This document shows positions 15,356 to 25,176 of a DNA stretch of 64,000 bases, piece after piece. The position numbers and the translations under genes are program-made. Below the pieces are notes generated by a model. That model searched no databases and had not been told where the DNA came from. It saw nothing but the letters and a program-made list of their open reading frames with translations. Source of the DNA: Roseburia sp. 499 (GTDB lineage: Bacteria; Bacillota; Clostridia; Lachnospirales; Lachnospiraceae); contig NZ_CP135164.1 in the NCBI RefSeq assembly GCF_001940225.2, forward strand, positions 496,001-560,000. Reading direction: 5' to 3'. The number at the start of each line of letters is the position of its first letter. The first letter of the stretch is position 1.

Positions 15356-15384
15356 TTGACAAAAATTGAATATTGATTTATAGT
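15356..15384 (+). promoter_or_regulatory. Promoter of the methyltransferase pair
   Basis: TTGACA (15356-15361) and TATAGT (15379-15384) with 17-base spacing. The leader contains repeated ATGAAC/ATTCA elements (about 15397-15420) that could form an operator. Confidence 0.7.
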
Positions 15385-15445
15385 AATGACATATAAATGA
15401 ACAAATGAACATACATTCAAATAAAAACAAAGGAGAAACGAGATT

Positions 15446-16030
15446 ATGAATAAATATCAAATCGCAGGACTTATTCTATTAGCAATTTATTATGCCGCAT
15501 ATTTTATTAAAATGATAGGACAGCGGAAAAAGGGGATTCAGACCCGCCAACTTGGAGTAGGAAAAAAAGCAAAGAGAACGGTGATGATAGAAAAAACGTT
15601 ACAGGTTGTTTCTGTTCTTACTGTAATTGTAGAACTGGCAAGCGTAATAATTAATACAGGAGATAGTACATCAACAGCACTTCGACTGACGGGGCTTGGA
15701 ATAGCAGCACTGGGAACCGTGACATTTATCACTGCTATGCTGACTATGCAGGATAGTTGGCGTGCAGGAATTCCCGAAAAGGATAGTACCAGCCTTGTTA
15801 CCCGCGGAATCTATCGCATAAGCAGAAATCCGGTATTTCTAGGGTTTGACTTGATATATATTGGAATAGGCATCTCATTTTTCAATATTATATTACTTGT
15901 GGTAAGTATAGTGGGAATTGTGATGATGCACCTGCAAATTTTAGAGGAAGAGAAGTTTTTGGTTGAAGCGTTTGGAACAGGGTATGAAGAGTACAGGAAA
16001 CAAGTCGGAAGATATTTTATCTGGATATAG
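15446..16030 (+). CDS. Integral-membrane isoprenylcysteine/phospholipid methyltransferase-like protein (ICMT/PEMT fold)
   Basis: A 194-residue membrane protein with an N-terminal hydrophobic helix (about 6-23), two helices at about 52-100 and a pair at about 142-165. The C-terminal cofactor region has the family hallmarks GIYRISRNPVFLGF and LQILEEEKFL, followed by YEEYRKQVGRYF, which build the S-adenosylmethionine site in ICMT/PEMT enzymes. The acceptor is unknown; bacterial members methylate lipids or small molecules. It is followed after 15 bp by a soluble methyltransferase gene, so the two are likely co-expressed. Confidence 0.85.
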   Translation: MNKYQIAGLILLAIYYAAYFIKMIGQRKKGIQTRQLGVGKKAKRTVMIEKTLQVVSVLTVIVELASVIINTGDSTSTALRLTGLGIAALGTVTFITAMLTMQDSWRAGIPEKDSTSLVTRGIYRISRNPVFLGFDLIYIGIGISFFNIILLVVSIVGIVMMHLQILEEEKFLVEAFGTGYEEYRKQVGRYFIWI

Positions 16031-16045
16031 AAGGGGGCATGGAAA

Positions 16046-16669
16046 ATGACTGGAAATGCATTATATGCACGAATTGCAAAAGTATATGACCTTTTAGATA
16101 TGACCTATTTTCGTAAAGAGGAAAGTAGTCCAAGAATTGCTGTATCACGTCAGATAGAGGATGGGGACCGAGTTCTTGATATCTGTACCGGAACAGCTAC
16201 AACAGCCATTAAGGTTGCAAAGGAGAGAAAAAAGGCGGCTATAGCCGGCATAGACCGTTCCAAAGAAATGCTTCAAATTGCCAGGAAAAAAATAGAGTCA
16301 GAGCAGATAAAAAATATAAAATTGTATCAAATGGATGCCACCAAGTTGAAAATCCCGGACAAAAGCTTTGACAAAGTTCTGATTTCACTGGTGTTGCATG
16401 AGGTAGAAGAAAAACTTGCAGAGAATATCATACTAGAGGTAAGAAGGGTTTTGAAGGATAACGGAAGGCTGATAGTGACAGAATGGAACAAACCTGAAAA
16501 ACTCATCCAGAGACTATTATTTTTTCCGATTTCCATTGTAGAACCGAAACCATATCGAAGCTTTATAAAGAAAGATATGAAAGCATATTTTAGAAAATAC
16601 GGTCTGGAAATGGAACATATGATTATGTGTGATTATACAAAGGTTATGGTGTTAAGAAAAATAAAGTAG
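16046..16669 (+). CDS. Class I SAM-dependent methyltransferase (UbiE-like)
   Basis: A 207-residue Rossmann-fold methyltransferase. Motif I is VLDICTGTATTAIKVA at about 43-58, the motif II acidic residue lies in GIDRSKEML, motif post-II in MDATKLKIPDKSFDKV, and a C-terminal LKDNGRLIVTEW strand follows. The substrate is unknown. It is the second gene of a two-methyltransferase unit and ends just before a bidirectional terminator. Confidence 0.88.
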   Translation: MTGNALYARIAKVYDLLDMTYFRKEESSPRIAVSRQIEDGDRVLDICTGTATTAIKVAKERKKAAIAGIDRSKEMLQIARKKIESEQIKNIKLYQMDATKLKIPDKSFDKVLISLVLHEVEEKLAENIILEVRRVLKDNGRLIVTEWNKPEKLIQRLLFFPISIVEPKPYRSFIKKDMKAYFRKYGLEMEHMIMCDYTKVMVLRKIK

Positions 16670-16682
16670 TTAAGATAGTAAA

Positions 16683-16716
16683 AAGCACAGAAGATTGATA
16701 ACGATCTTCTGTGCTT
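16683..16716. terminator. Bidirectional terminator between the methyltransferase gene and ndk
   Basis: A perfect 13-bp stem AAGCACAGAAGAT / ATCTTCTGTGCTT with an 8-base loop. T-rich sequence follows on the + strand and A-rich sequence precedes it, as expected between convergent genes. Confidence 0.85.
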
Positions 16717-16750
16717 CTTTATAGGAAATTGCGTCCTGTTAAGGATACGA

Positions 16751-17179
16751 TTAATCATCCAAATAAGAATCCAAGAATTCAGGAAACCACATAGAGATTT
16801 CACGTTTTGCATGCTCTACAGAGTCAGAGCCATGTACCGTGTTGTCGGTTTTTCCATGTCCGTATTTATAACGGACGGTTCCTTCAGCTGCTTCGGAAGG
16901 ATCTGTGGCACCATTTACCCCTCTGACGGTATTTACGGCATCTTCTCCCTCTAAAATCATGGCAACCAGAGGACTTCTGGAAATAAAGTCAACCAATTCC
17001 TGATAAAAAGGCTTGTCTTTTAAATCGATATAGTGCTGACGTGCGAATTCTTTATTCACCTTAATCATTTTAAGTGCAACAATTTTAAGTCCAGCCTTTT
17101 CATACATATCAAGGATTTCTCCTACATGATTTGCTTCTACCCCGTCTGGTTTTACCAGTGCTAATGTCTTTTCTACCAT
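16751..17179 (-). CDS. ndk: Nucleoside diphosphate kinase
   Basis: A 142-residue cytosolic enzyme that transfers the terminal phosphate of ATP to nucleoside diphosphates through a phospho-His. The active-site His116 lies in NTVHGSDS. The N-terminal TLALVKPDGV, the RGVNGATDP loop and the C-terminal FPEF are typical, and the length is normal. A ribosome binding site AGGAGG precedes the start. It is a single-gene unit convergent with the methyltransferase gene. Confidence 0.95.
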   Translation of the reverse strand: MVEKTLALVKPDGVEANHVGEILDMYEKAGLKIVALKMIKVNKEFARQHYIDLKDKPFYQELVDFISRSPLVAMILEGEDAVNTVRGVNGATDPSEAAEGTVRYKYGHGKTDNTVHGSDSVEHAKREISMWFPEFLDSYLDD

Positions 17180-17264
17180 AAAAACGCCTCCTAATTTTGT
17201 CTTGTATTAATAATATACCATAAAAATTGATTTTTGTAACTAAAATTGTGAAAAATATATAAAA

Positions 17265-18422
17265 TTATTCGGAAAATTCTCCTTCTTGCAATAGCCAGTT
17301 TGCACGAAACAGTCGCATAATTTGCCAATAACTCATCCCTCTTAATTTATATTCCTGTACCAATCCAAATTTGCCATGAATACTGCGCACATCTTCAAAC
17401 CATACTTCGTGAGTTAGCCCGTCTTGAATATAGGTAAAAAAGGGGGATTGGGCAACCGTGTCAAATTGAATTTCCACACCTTGTGCAATGGCAATCTGTA
17501 CAGCTTCTATATTACCGATGCTTTGAGCCTTGGAAGTGCCACGGACAAAGGGAAGTGTCCAGTCATAACCGTAGTTTGGAATTCCCAGATTGATTTTTTC
17601 AGCAGGAATTTTTGTTAAGGCGTATTCCACTACCTCCCGTACCTTGTTCAGTGGGGCAACAGCCATGGGCGGTCCATAAGTATATCCCCATTCATAAGTC
17701 ATGAGTAGCACATAGTCCGCAGCTTCTCCTAATAGTGCATAGTCTTTTCCTTCGTAGAGTACGCCGGCTTGTGTATCTGAAGTTTTGGGAGCAAGTGCTA
17801 CAGATACAGGATAGCCCAGTGTATTGATGGCAGCTCGTACTTCGGATACAAAGGTTGCAAAGGGAATTCGGTCTTCTGCAAGAATGTATTCAAAGTCAAC
17901 ATCCACGCCTTCAAATTCCCGTTCTGTTACTTGGTCTACCAATTCAGCAATTAGTCTTGCCTTTGCGGTTTCATTATTGATTACCTGTGTAATGAGAGCG
18001 TTGCTGAACATGCCATCCGGACCTAATGGTGTTAGTGTCAGAATAGGCGCTACACCGTAGTTTTTTGCAAGAGTAATCATAAAGGTGTCATCTAGCGTTG
18101 GAGGAATTAACTCACCTTCCGTTGTAAATCCATAAGAAAAAATAAAAAGGTCCGTTAGATAAGGTAGTGTTTGTTCCAATACCCAACGACTGATAAAGGG
18201 ATAGGCATATCCGCCGGAATAAGCAGAGCGACCAGAGTCTGATACCAGAATATCCTCAGAAGTCAGTGTATAAGAGGCATCCGCCAGTAACAAAGAAGCA
18301 CCGATTGCAAGGGCATAGGGATATGGAATCTGATTGTCATAGGCGATATCATTTGCAGAAATGTTATAACGGTCAGCAATGCTATCAAGTGTATCTCCGG
18401 GACGAACCGTATAAATGACCAT
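17265..18422 (-). CDS. LysM plus glycoside hydrolase family 18 protein (spore-type, YaaH/SleL-like)
   Basis: A 385-residue protein. One LysM domain occupies about 2-47 (IYTVRPGDTLDSIADRYN), and a family 18 catalytic domain about 75-375. The catalytic stretch FEGVDVDFEYI gives Asp174, Asp176 and Glu178 of the DxDxE motif; the first family Asp is a Glu here. There is no signal peptide, as is usual for spore-coat or cortex-lytic proteins deposited from the mother cell. Relatives such as SleL/YaaH act as N-acetylglucosaminidases on germinating spore cortex. In this spore-former a germination role is the best inference. Confidence 0.88.
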   Translation of the reverse strand: MVIYTVRPGDTLDSIADRYNISANDIAYDNQIPYPYALAIGASLLLADASYTLTSEDILVSDSGRSAYSGGYAYPFISRWVLEQTLPYLTDLFIFSYGFTTEGELIPPTLDDTFMITLAKNYGVAPILTLTPLGPDGMFSNALITQVINNETAKARLIAELVDQVTEREFEGVDVDFEYILAEDRIPFATFVSEVRAAINTLGYPVSVALAPKTSDTQAGVLYEGKDYALLGEAADYVLLMTYEWGYTYGPPMAVAPLNKVREVVEYALTKIPAEKINLGIPNYGYDWTLPFVRGTSKAQSIGNIEAVQIAIAQGVEIQFDTVAQSPFFTYIQDGLTHEVWFEDVRSIHGKFGLVQEYKLRGMSYWQIMRLFRANWLLQEGEFSE

Positions 18423-18576
18423 AAGAAGCCACCTTTTAAAAGTGTTTCTATATTTTATGAAAAAGAAAAATATCTGTGTGTAAAATCCGTTTCATTCAGT
18501 CATAATTTTCTGCCTGTCCTCATATTCTGTCATAGAAAACAAGGACAACTGTAGAGACGATGGAGTGGAGGAAACT

Positions 18577-21159
18577 ATGACAGAACCAAGAAAAAACAAC
18601 GAGGAAAATATACGGGGAAGGAATGTGTTAGAGGATGAACAGCATAAGTCTATCGTTACCTGCTTTTTAGAACAGCTGAATGATCCTCTTATTTTCATAT
18701 TGTTTGTGGCAGCAGCCATTTCTATGCTGCTAAAAGAATTTAGTGATATGATGATTATTTTAGCAGTGATTCTGGTAAACGCTGTCATCGGAGTAATTCA
18801 GGAAGGAAAAGCCCAGAAGGCGTTAGAAGCGTTAAAAGAAATGACCAGTCCAAGAGCAGTTGTGAAAAGGGCGGGGCATATCCAAGAGATAGCAGCAGCA
18901 GATTTAATACCGGGAGATATTGTATGTCTGGAAGCAGGGCGACAAGTACCGGCGGATTTACAGTTGACTTCAGCAGTGAACTTAAAAATCGAAGAAGCGG
19001 CACTTACCGGAGAATCTCTTCCGGTGCTTAAGGATATTCAAAAAGATAACAAGGCGTATATGTCCACCAATGTTACATATGGCAGAGGTGAGGGCGTAGT
19101 AACGGCAATCGGTATGGATACGGAGATAGGAAAGATTGCACGAATGATTCAGAATGCGCCTGTGGAAACCACACCTTTGCAGAAACGTCTGGCAGACCTT
19201 GGAAAAGTATTAAGTGGTGTTTCTGTATTCCTATGTGTTTTACTATTTTTGATTGCGGTATTACAGAAACGTGACATTATGGAAATGCTGATTACGGCTA
19301 TTTCTCTTGCAGTGGCAGCAGTACCGGAGGGGCTTCCGGCGATTGTCACCATGGTATTGGCGTTAAGTGTATCAAGAATGGTAAGGGTAAATACCATTGT
19401 AAAACGTTTGCCAAGCGTAGAGACACTTGGTTGCGTCAGTGTTGTGTGTTCCGATAAGACCGGAACGCTAACCCAGAACCGTATGACGGTAACACGGTGT
19501 TATACCGATGGAAGAGTCTGTGAGACTAATGCATTACATAGTGCGCAGGATAAGGATTTTTTGTATGGATTTACTTTGTGTAATGATGCCTCTTTGTTGG
19601 AAGGAAGTCGTATTGGAGACCCGACAGAACTGGCATTGCTGGATATGGGAGCCGCCTTTGGGATTGTGCGTGAAGAACTGGAACAGCGGATGCCAAGAAA
19701 AAATGAAATATCCTTTGATTCTGCACGAAAAATGATGTCGACCCTTCATCAAGAGGGTGGAAAGTACCTTTCTTATACGAAAGGGTCCCCAGATGAAGTT
19801 TTAGAGCGGTGCAGTTACATTCGAATCAATGGAAAAGACCTGCCTATGAGCCGAGTGCATCGGGAAAAAATACAAAAGACTTTAAAAGAATTTACAGGGG
19901 ATGCTTTGCGTGTGCTGGCATTAGGTATGCGTACCGGAGTAAGCGGATTAAAGGAAGAAGAACTGATTTTTATTGGCATGGCAGGTATGGCAGATCCGGT
20001 TCGCCCGGAAGCAGGAAAGGCAGTAGAAGAATTTCGCCATGCAGGGGTCAGAACAATTATGATTACGGGAGACCGTAGTGATACTGCCTTTGCCATCGCA
20101 AAAGAGCTTGGCATTGCAGAAAAACCGGAGCAATGCATGACCGGAGAGGAACTTCAGAAATTGGGTAAGTCTACATTGCAAAAAAGGCTGCCCAATGTGC
20201 GGGTTTTTGCTCATGTGTCACCAGAGCATAAAGTACGAATTGTTTCTGCCTTGAAAGAACAGGGGGAAATTGTTGCCATGACAGGAGATGGGGTTAATGA
20301 TGCCCCATCCCTTAAGGCGGCAGATGTGGGAATAGCCATGGGAATGGCTGGAACGGATGTAGCAAAAAATGCAGCAGATATTGTGCTGACGGATGACAAT
20401 TTTGCTACCATTACCAAAGCCATTGCCCAGGGAAGAAGTATCTATGAAAACATTAAAAAGTCTGTATTGTTTTTGTTGTCTTCTAATTTTGGAGAAATCA
20501 TAACCATGCTTGCGGCAGTAGCAATGGGATTGGCGGCCCCTCTAAAACCAAGCCATATTCTGTGGATTAATCTGATTACAGATTCTCTTCCTGCATTGGC
20601 ATTAGGGGTAGATGAAGAGGATAGTAGAAATTATATGAATCGACCACCTCGTGGAAAATCGGAAAGCCTGTTTGCAGGTGGGGGATTAAGTTGTACTGTT
20701 TTCTATGGGGCATTGATTGCGATGATCAGTACGGTAGCATTTCTACACTTGCCAATACAAATTATGCTTTCGCAGAATATGGAGTTTAGTCTGGCAAATT
20801 TAAGACTTTTGTTTTTGAATCAGGAAATGTTAAGCAGATGCCAGACTTATGCCTTTACGGTACTTGGAATGTCACAGTTGTTTCATGCCATTGGAATGCG
20901 GGATGTGGAGCGTTCCCTGTTTACGATTAATCACTTGAAAAACAAGCTGATGATAGCAGCTTTTGCTATTGGAATCGGATTGCAACTGCTGGTAACAGAA
21001 ATTCCTTATTTTGTAACGGCTTTTGGTACCTGTGCTCTATCAGGAAATGAATGGATAAAGCTTCTTGTATTAGCAGCAATGCCGCTTTTGGCCCATGAGT
21101 TGCTGATTGTTTTTTCAGGGAATGGCTCAAAAAAGCTTCAAGAAAGCCAGGAATATTAA
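18577..21159 (+). CDS. Calcium-type P-type cation-transporting ATPase, short N-terminus
   Basis: A P2-type ATPase of about 860 residues. The actuator motif TGES lies at about 144-147 and the ion-binding PEGLP of helix M4 at 250-254. The phosphorylated Asp is in CSDKTGTLTQ at about 293, and the hinge GDGVNDAPS is near 570. Four hydrophobic helices precede and six follow the catalytic core, ending with a membrane bundle (LLVLAAMPLLAHELLIV). I chose ATG 18577 over GTG 18565 because GGAGG lies just before it. The protein lacks most of the usual 40-odd residue cation-ATPase N-terminal domain, beginning directly at NVLEDEQHKS. The substrate is probably Ca2+. Its end overlaps ytaF by 33 bp tail to tail. 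Confidence 0.9.
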   Translation: MTEPRKNNEENIRGRNVLEDEQHKSIVTCFLEQLNDPLIFILFVAAAISMLLKEFSDMMIILAVILVNAVIGVIQEGKAQKALEALKEMTSPRAVVKRAGHIQEIAAADLIPGDIVCLEAGRQVPADLQLTSAVNLKIEEAALTGESLPVLKDIQKDNKAYMSTNVTYGRGEGVVTAIGMDTEIGKIARMIQNAPVETTPLQKRLADLGKVLSGVSVFLCVLLFLIAVLQKRDIMEMLITAISLAVAAVPEGLPAIVTMVLALSVSRMVRVNTIVKRLPSVETLGCVSVVCSDKTGTLTQNRMTVTRCYTDGRVCETNALHSAQDKDFLYGFTLCNDASLLEGSRIGDPTELALLDMGAAFGIVREELEQRMPRKNEISFDSARKMMSTLHQEGGKYLSYTKGSPDEVLERCSYIRINGKDLPMSRVHREKIQKTLKEFTGDALRVLALGMRTGVSGLKEEELIFIGMAGMADPVRPEAGKAVEEFRHAGVRTIMITGDRSDTAFAIAKELGIAEKPEQCMTGEELQKLGKSTLQKRLPNVRVFAHVSPEHKVRIVSALKEQGEIVAMTGDGVNDAPSLKAADVGIAMGMAGTDVAKNAADIVLTDDNFATITKAIAQGRSIYENIKKSVLFLLSSNFGEIITMLAAVAMGLAAPLKPSHILWINLITDSLPALALGVDEEDSRNYMNRPPRGKSESLFAGGGLSCTVFYGALIAMISTVAFLHLPIQIMLSQNMEFSLANLRLLFLNQEMLSRCQTYAFTVLGMSQLFHAIGMRDVERSLFTINHLKNKLMIAAFAIGIGLQLLVTEIPYFVTAFGTCALSGNEWIKLLVLAAMPLLAHELLIVFSGNGSKKLQESQEY

Positions 21160-21684
21160 AAGTGCACCACTGACCCAGCAGAGATTTTTCTGCACATGGC
21201 AGGAGAGCTTTTTACCAAGAAAACTACCACAAAGAATGGCAAGAATTCCCATAAAAAAAGAAGCGGCAATGGCGGCTGGAATGCAGGAAGGGGGTAAGGC
21301 AGCACCAATTCCGGCAGCTGCACTGTCGATAGAAAGGGCGAAACCGAGAGAAACAGCCTCTACCGGGGAGAGCAGTTTATCTCGGTCTTTGTCTGCTTTG
21401 TCCGCCTGGTCGCAACAGGAACGGTCAAAAAGTTTTGCTATTCCCAGTAGGAGTAGCACAAGAAAACTGATATGGCAGGTTTGACTTGGCGTAAGAAGTC
21501 CGGTTAAGAGATTTCCTGTTAACAAGGAAAAGGCAAGGATAAGGCTGGAGATAGAAGCGAGAATACTAAGGGAGGAAAACGGAATTCGGGTACGGCTGAC
21601 GCCATAGGCGAAACCGGCGGCAAAAGCATCTATAGATAAAGCTGTTACCAGCAGGAAAATTTCTAAAATAAATTCTAACATCAT
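21127..21684 (-). CDS. ytaF: YtaF-type sporulation membrane protein / MntP-like transporter
   Basis: A 185-residue six-helix membrane protein made of two repeats. The repeats are marked by ALSIDAFAAGFAYGVSR (about 15-31) and GFALSIDSAAAGIGAAL (about 110-126); this D-x-F/A duplicated motif defines the MntP/YtaF family of divalent-metal exporters. The central loop (CCDQADKADKDRDK) is highly charged. YtaF is sigma-E-linked in Bacillus, which suits this spore-former, while MntP exports manganese; sequence alone does not separate them. The last 11 codons lie inside the P-type ATPase gene on the other strand. Confidence 0.82.
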   Translation of the reverse strand: MMLEFILEIFLLVTALSIDAFAAGFAYGVSRTRIPFSSLSILASISSLILAFSLLTGNLLTGLLTPSQTCHISFLVLLLLGIAKLFDRSCCDQADKADKDRDKLLSPVEAVSLGFALSIDSAAAGIGAALPPSCIPAAIAASFFMGILAILCGSFLGKKLSCHVQKNLCWVSGALLIFLAFLKLF

Positions 21685-21773
21685 ATGTCACCGAATATAT
21701 TGTTTCTTTAAGGTATTCCGTTTGGAATGTCCATGTTCCCTGAAAAAGGCGAAATAGCAACAAAAAAGCGGAA

Positions 21774-21808
21774 AAAATATTGAAATTTATCTTCAATATT
21801 TTTATAAT
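21774..21808 (+). promoter_or_regulatory. Palindromic promoter of the FIST-MCP-FliB operon
   Basis: TTGAAA (21780-21785) and TATAAT (21803-21808) are 17 bases apart. A perfect 11-bp inverted repeat AAAATATTGAA (21774-21784) / TTCAATATTTT (21792-21802) covers the -35 box and the spacer. This is the arrangement of an operator that occludes RNA polymerase. Confidence 0.65.
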
Positions 21809-21864
21809 AAAACTATATAGTAGACAGAAGTATATTTGAATTATCATGCATAGGAGGAAGCAAT

Positions 21865-22956
21865 ATGAAGTCATTTATTGGAGTGGGGACAGGAAATGCA
21901 AAAAATGCTGTGCAGGAAGCAACTCGAGGATTAGATTCACCGGAGGCAATTATTTTTATTGCACCTTTTGATATAATGGGAGAGGTTGCTGCGTTGTTGA
22001 AAGAGCAGTATCCGCAGACGCCATCGATAGGAACAATAGGAACAAAACTTGTGAATGGACAGGTAAGTGATAAGAATGTGTCGGTTTTAGGTTTATTTTC
22101 CGATGCGAAAATAAGATGTGGAGTAATCGAACATATCAGTGAGTGTCCGGTTACATCTATAAGGGAAGTTGAGAAAAAGATTGCAGAGGTATCGGCGGGA
22201 AGAGAAGATACGGTATGTATTGAATACTGTACCGGAGAAGAGGAAAAACTGGTAACTACTTTTACATCCTGTTTGGAAAAAAAGGGTATTCAGTTGGCAG
22301 GAGGAACTGTTTTCGGAGTACCGGAAGGAGAGGAGCCTGTAGTAGCATATAACGGAAAGCTTTATAAGAATGCCTGTGTATATGCAATTATTAAGAATAC
22401 AACCGGAAGAGTAAAGGTTTATAAAGAAAATATCTATAAGAAACAGCCGTCCAATATTCATCATTTTGCAACCAAGGTTGATACTTCAAGAAAGGCATTG
22501 ATAGAACTGGATGGAAAACCAGCAGCAGAGGTTTATAGCAGAGAACTTGAAATACCAAAGGAAAAAATTGTAGATAACGTACTGAAGAATCCAATGGGAC
22601 GTGCGGTAGGGGAAGAAGTATTTATTTCTTCTATGATGAGCATGGAGCCAAATGGAGCATTAGTGAACTATAAGCGTATTAACAAGAATGACTGTATTTA
22701 TTTTCTGGCGTTGGGGGATTATCAGGAGATAGAGCGTGAGACCAGAGAACAGATTAAAGGGGATATGAGACAAGTTTCACTGGTATTGTCTATTGACTGT
22801 ATTTACCGATATTTGCTTTATGATGGAGAAGGATATTTCACTACCTATGCAAAGGATATGGCATCTCTTGGAAATCACATGGGAGTTGTTGGCGGTGGAG
22901 AACAGTATAATAACCAGCATGTAAATCAGACTATGGTATGTGCTGTGTTTGAATAG
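21865..22956 (+). CDS. FIST domain sensor protein
   Basis: A 363-residue soluble protein with FIST_N (about 10-190) and FIST_C (about 210-345) domains and no signal peptide or membrane helix. FIST modules are predicted small-ligand (amino-acid-like) sensors usually fused to, or paired with, signalling output domains. Here it is a stand-alone protein, and the next gene 10 bp downstream encodes a soluble methyl-accepting protein. I infer that ligand binding by FIST is read out by that protein. AGGAGG precedes ATG 21865. Confidence 0.85.
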   Translation: MKSFIGVGTGNAKNAVQEATRGLDSPEAIIFIAPFDIMGEVAALLKEQYPQTPSIGTIGTKLVNGQVSDKNVSVLGLFSDAKIRCGVIEHISECPVTSIREVEKKIAEVSAGREDTVCIEYCTGEEEKLVTTFTSCLEKKGIQLAGGTVFGVPEGEEPVVAYNGKLYKNACVYAIIKNTTGRVKVYKENIYKKQPSNIHHFATKVDTSRKALIELDGKPAAEVYSRELEIPKEKIVDNVLKNPMGRAVGEEVFISSMMSMEPNGALVNYKRINKNDCIYFLALGDYQEIERETREQIKGDMRQVSLVLSIDCIYRYLLYDGEGYFTTYAKDMASLGNHMGVVGGGEQYNNQHVNQTMVCAVFE

Positions 22957-22966
22957 GAGGAACAAT

Positions 22967-23941
22967 ATGTTTGGAAAGAAAAAGACAGAAGAAAGACAGG
23001 AAGTAAGAAGTGAATTCCAGGCGAGAAAAAGAGGAAAGATACGGGAATATTTAGACTCCATGTCATATCTGAGTAAATTTGTAATAGAGAAAAAAGAAGC
23101 TTTGGTAGAGGAAGAGGCTAAGGCAGTAAGTGAGATTGACAAGGTGAAAGATTCCTATAATGAAGTAATTGAGAATAATGCAAAGGTCAGTGAATCTATT
23201 GATGCGTTTGAAACAGAGTTTGCAAGAATTGGAGAAATGTCCGGAGAGTTTAAAGGTGTGATTCAGAATGTTACAGAGGTATCTCGTGGGGCATTACAGG
23301 ATATTCAAGATTTAAAGGATAGCTCTACCAAGGTGGAAGGACAGTTTGAAGAAATTGCAAAAATATATGATGAATTTCAGCAGAGATTTGATGAAATCAA
23401 GGCAACTATGATGAATATTGTAGGGGTTGCAAATCAGACGAATCTTCTGGCATTGAATGCATCTATTGAAGCGGCGCGAGCAGGGGAGCATGGAAAGGGA
23501 TTTGCGGTAGTTGCAGATGAGGTCACTAGTCTTTCCATTGGAATCAAAGAACTGGTCGGTGATGTAAATAAAAGTATGGAAGGACTTCAGGTAAGTTCCG
23601 AGAAGCTTACCAAATCCTTAGAGGATGCCAAAGAAGCTTTAAATATGTCAAAAGAGCAGATGAACAATACAGAGAATATATTTAACGAGATTAATGAATC
23701 TGTTTCCGGTGTGGAAGATGTTCAGCAAGGAATTAACGAAGTGGTAGAGCGTTGTTCCGGTCAGGTGACAGATATCCAGCGCGATATGGAGTCTTATGAA
23801 AATCAGTATGGACAGGTTATGGTAAATATCGATGGATTAAAGAGCCTTATGACACAGAAGGGATTCATTTATGAAGATATTACTAATATGATGGAGCAGG
23901 CGGAACCATTAATCCAGAAAATATCCGCTGAAGTGGAGTAG
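22967..23941 (+). CDS. Soluble methyl-accepting chemotaxis-like signal transducer
   Basis: A 324-residue coiled-coil protein with no membrane segment, ligand domain or HAMP domain. The signalling hairpin tip is present and well conserved ([20 protein letters not shown] then [11 protein letters not shown], about 157-187), so it should still couple to CheW/CheA. ATG 22967 is preferred to ATG 22940 because AGGAGG lies at 22955-22960. Co-expression with the FIST protein suggests a split receptor: sensor and transducer on separate chains. The following gene is FliB-like and starts one base after the stop. Confidence 0.9.
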   Translation: MFGKKKTEERQEVRSEFQARKRGKIREYLDSMSYLSKFVIEKKEALVEEEAKAVSEIDKVKDSYNEVIENNAKVSESIDAFETEFARIGEMSGEFKGVIQNVTEVSRGALQDIQDLKDSSTKVEGQFEEIAKIYDEFQQRFDEIKATMMNIVGVANQTNLLALNASIEAARAGEHGKGFAVVADEVTSLSIGIKELVGDVNKSMEGLQVSSEKLTKSLEDAKEALNMSKEQMNNTENIFNEINESVSGVEDVQQGINEVVERCSGQVTDIQRDMESYENQYGQVMVNIDGLKSLMTQKGFIYEDITNMMEQAEPLIQKISAEVE

Positions 23942-23942
23942 T

Positions 23943-25091
23943 ATGCAGATTACATATCCGGATTATTATAAAAAATTTTCCTGTACGGCAGATAAGTGTA
24001 AAGACACTTGCTGTGCGGGATGGGGGATTGTAATAGATGACAATACCTTAAAGAAATATCGTCGGGTAAAAGGCGCATTTGGCAAGCGTCTGCGGCAGGA
24101 AATTGACTGGAGGGAAAAGTCTTTCTGTCAAAATGCAGGCAGATGCGCTTTTTTGAACCATCAGAATCTTTGTGATATTTATACAGAATTAGGAGAACAG
24201 GCATTTTGTGACACCTGTCGACGTTATCCAAGACATATAGAAGAGTTTGAGAATCTGCGAGAGATTTCCTTATCGCTTTCCTGTCCGGAAGTGGCTGAGA
24301 TTATACTAAGCTGTCAGGAAAAGGTACGTTTTCTGACGAAGGAAAAGAAAGGCGCAGAGGAGACGTATGAAGAATTTGACTTCTTCTTGTTTGATAAGTT
24401 AATGGATGCCAGAAGTTTTATTTTGGAGGTATTACAGAATCGTGACTATTCGATAGAACATAGAATAGGAATTGTGCTTGGCTTTACTCATGACCTACAA
24501 AGGAGAATTCGTAATCAGGAAATTTTTCAAATAGATGAGTTGATTGAGAAATATCAGACTAAGGGTGCTTTAGAGCGGATGCAAAGAGAATTAGAAAGTT
24601 ATCGGGAAAGTACCAGAGAAAAGATTCTTCTAATGGATGAGATGATGGAAGCATTGAACCGACTGGAAGTGTTAAATCAGCAATTCCCCGCGTGGGTACA
24701 AGAGTCCAGACGAATTTTGTATGAGCGGGGAAATATCTGGTATCAGTCTCAAATGCAATTTTTTCGAGAAAAAGTACCAGAGTATCGAATCATTTTAGAA
24801 CAATTAATGGTGTACTTTGTATTTACCTATTTTTGCGGAGCGGTATATGATGAAAATGCCTATACCAAGATGAAAATGGCAGTAATAAGTACGCTGTTTC
24901 TTCGAGAATGGATGATGGCGGTCTGGATAAAAAAAGGAAAACAGCTGGAGTTTTCCGAAATTGTGGAGCTTAGTTATCGTTACTCCAGGGAATTGGAGCA
25001 TTCTGATTTGAATCTAAACACCATGGAAGAAATGTTAGGGAAAGATTCGCTGTTTTCTATGAAAAATTTGTTTACTGTTCTTATGAATTAA
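23943..25091 (+). CDS. FliB-like flagellin lysine N-methylase family protein
   Basis: A 382-residue protein whose N-terminus carries the FliB-family cysteine cluster: FSCTADKCKDTCCAGW at about 12-27, then a CAFLNHQNLCDIY segment, and FCDTCRRYPR. These Cys residues are thought to hold an iron-sulfur cluster. In Salmonella FliB methylates flagellin lysines, but many FliB-like genes occur without flagellin and their substrate is unknown. The position in one transcript with FIST and MCP-like proteins suggests that it modifies a component of that signalling unit, or of a motility apparatus elsewhere. Confidence 0.85.
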   Translation: MQITYPDYYKKFSCTADKCKDTCCAGWGIVIDDNTLKKYRRVKGAFGKRLRQEIDWREKSFCQNAGRCAFLNHQNLCDIYTELGEQAFCDTCRRYPRHIEEFENLREISLSLSCPEVAEIILSCQEKVRFLTKEKKGAEETYEEFDFFLFDKLMDARSFILEVLQNRDYSIEHRIGIVLGFTHDLQRRIRNQEIFQIDELIEKYQTKGALERMQRELESYRESTREKILLMDEMMEALNRLEVLNQQFPAWVQESRRILYERGNIWYQSQMQFFREKVPEYRIILEQLMVYFVFTYFCGAVYDENAYTKMKMAVISTLFLREWMMAVWIKKGKQLEFSEIVELSYRYSRELEHSDLNLNTMEEMLGKDSLFSMKNLFTVLMN

Positions 25092-25176
25092 GCTTGCTCT
25101 AATTCCTTCTTTTTTATCCCCATTATAAAACTTTTGTGTTAAAATAGCGATAGATATTTTGAAAAGGGGGAAGAAC

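Noticed and set aside
21107-21484. A 125-codon forward frame within ytaF
   Set aside because: The reverse frame has clear membrane helices and the duplicated YtaF/MntP motif; the forward frame is its mirror image.
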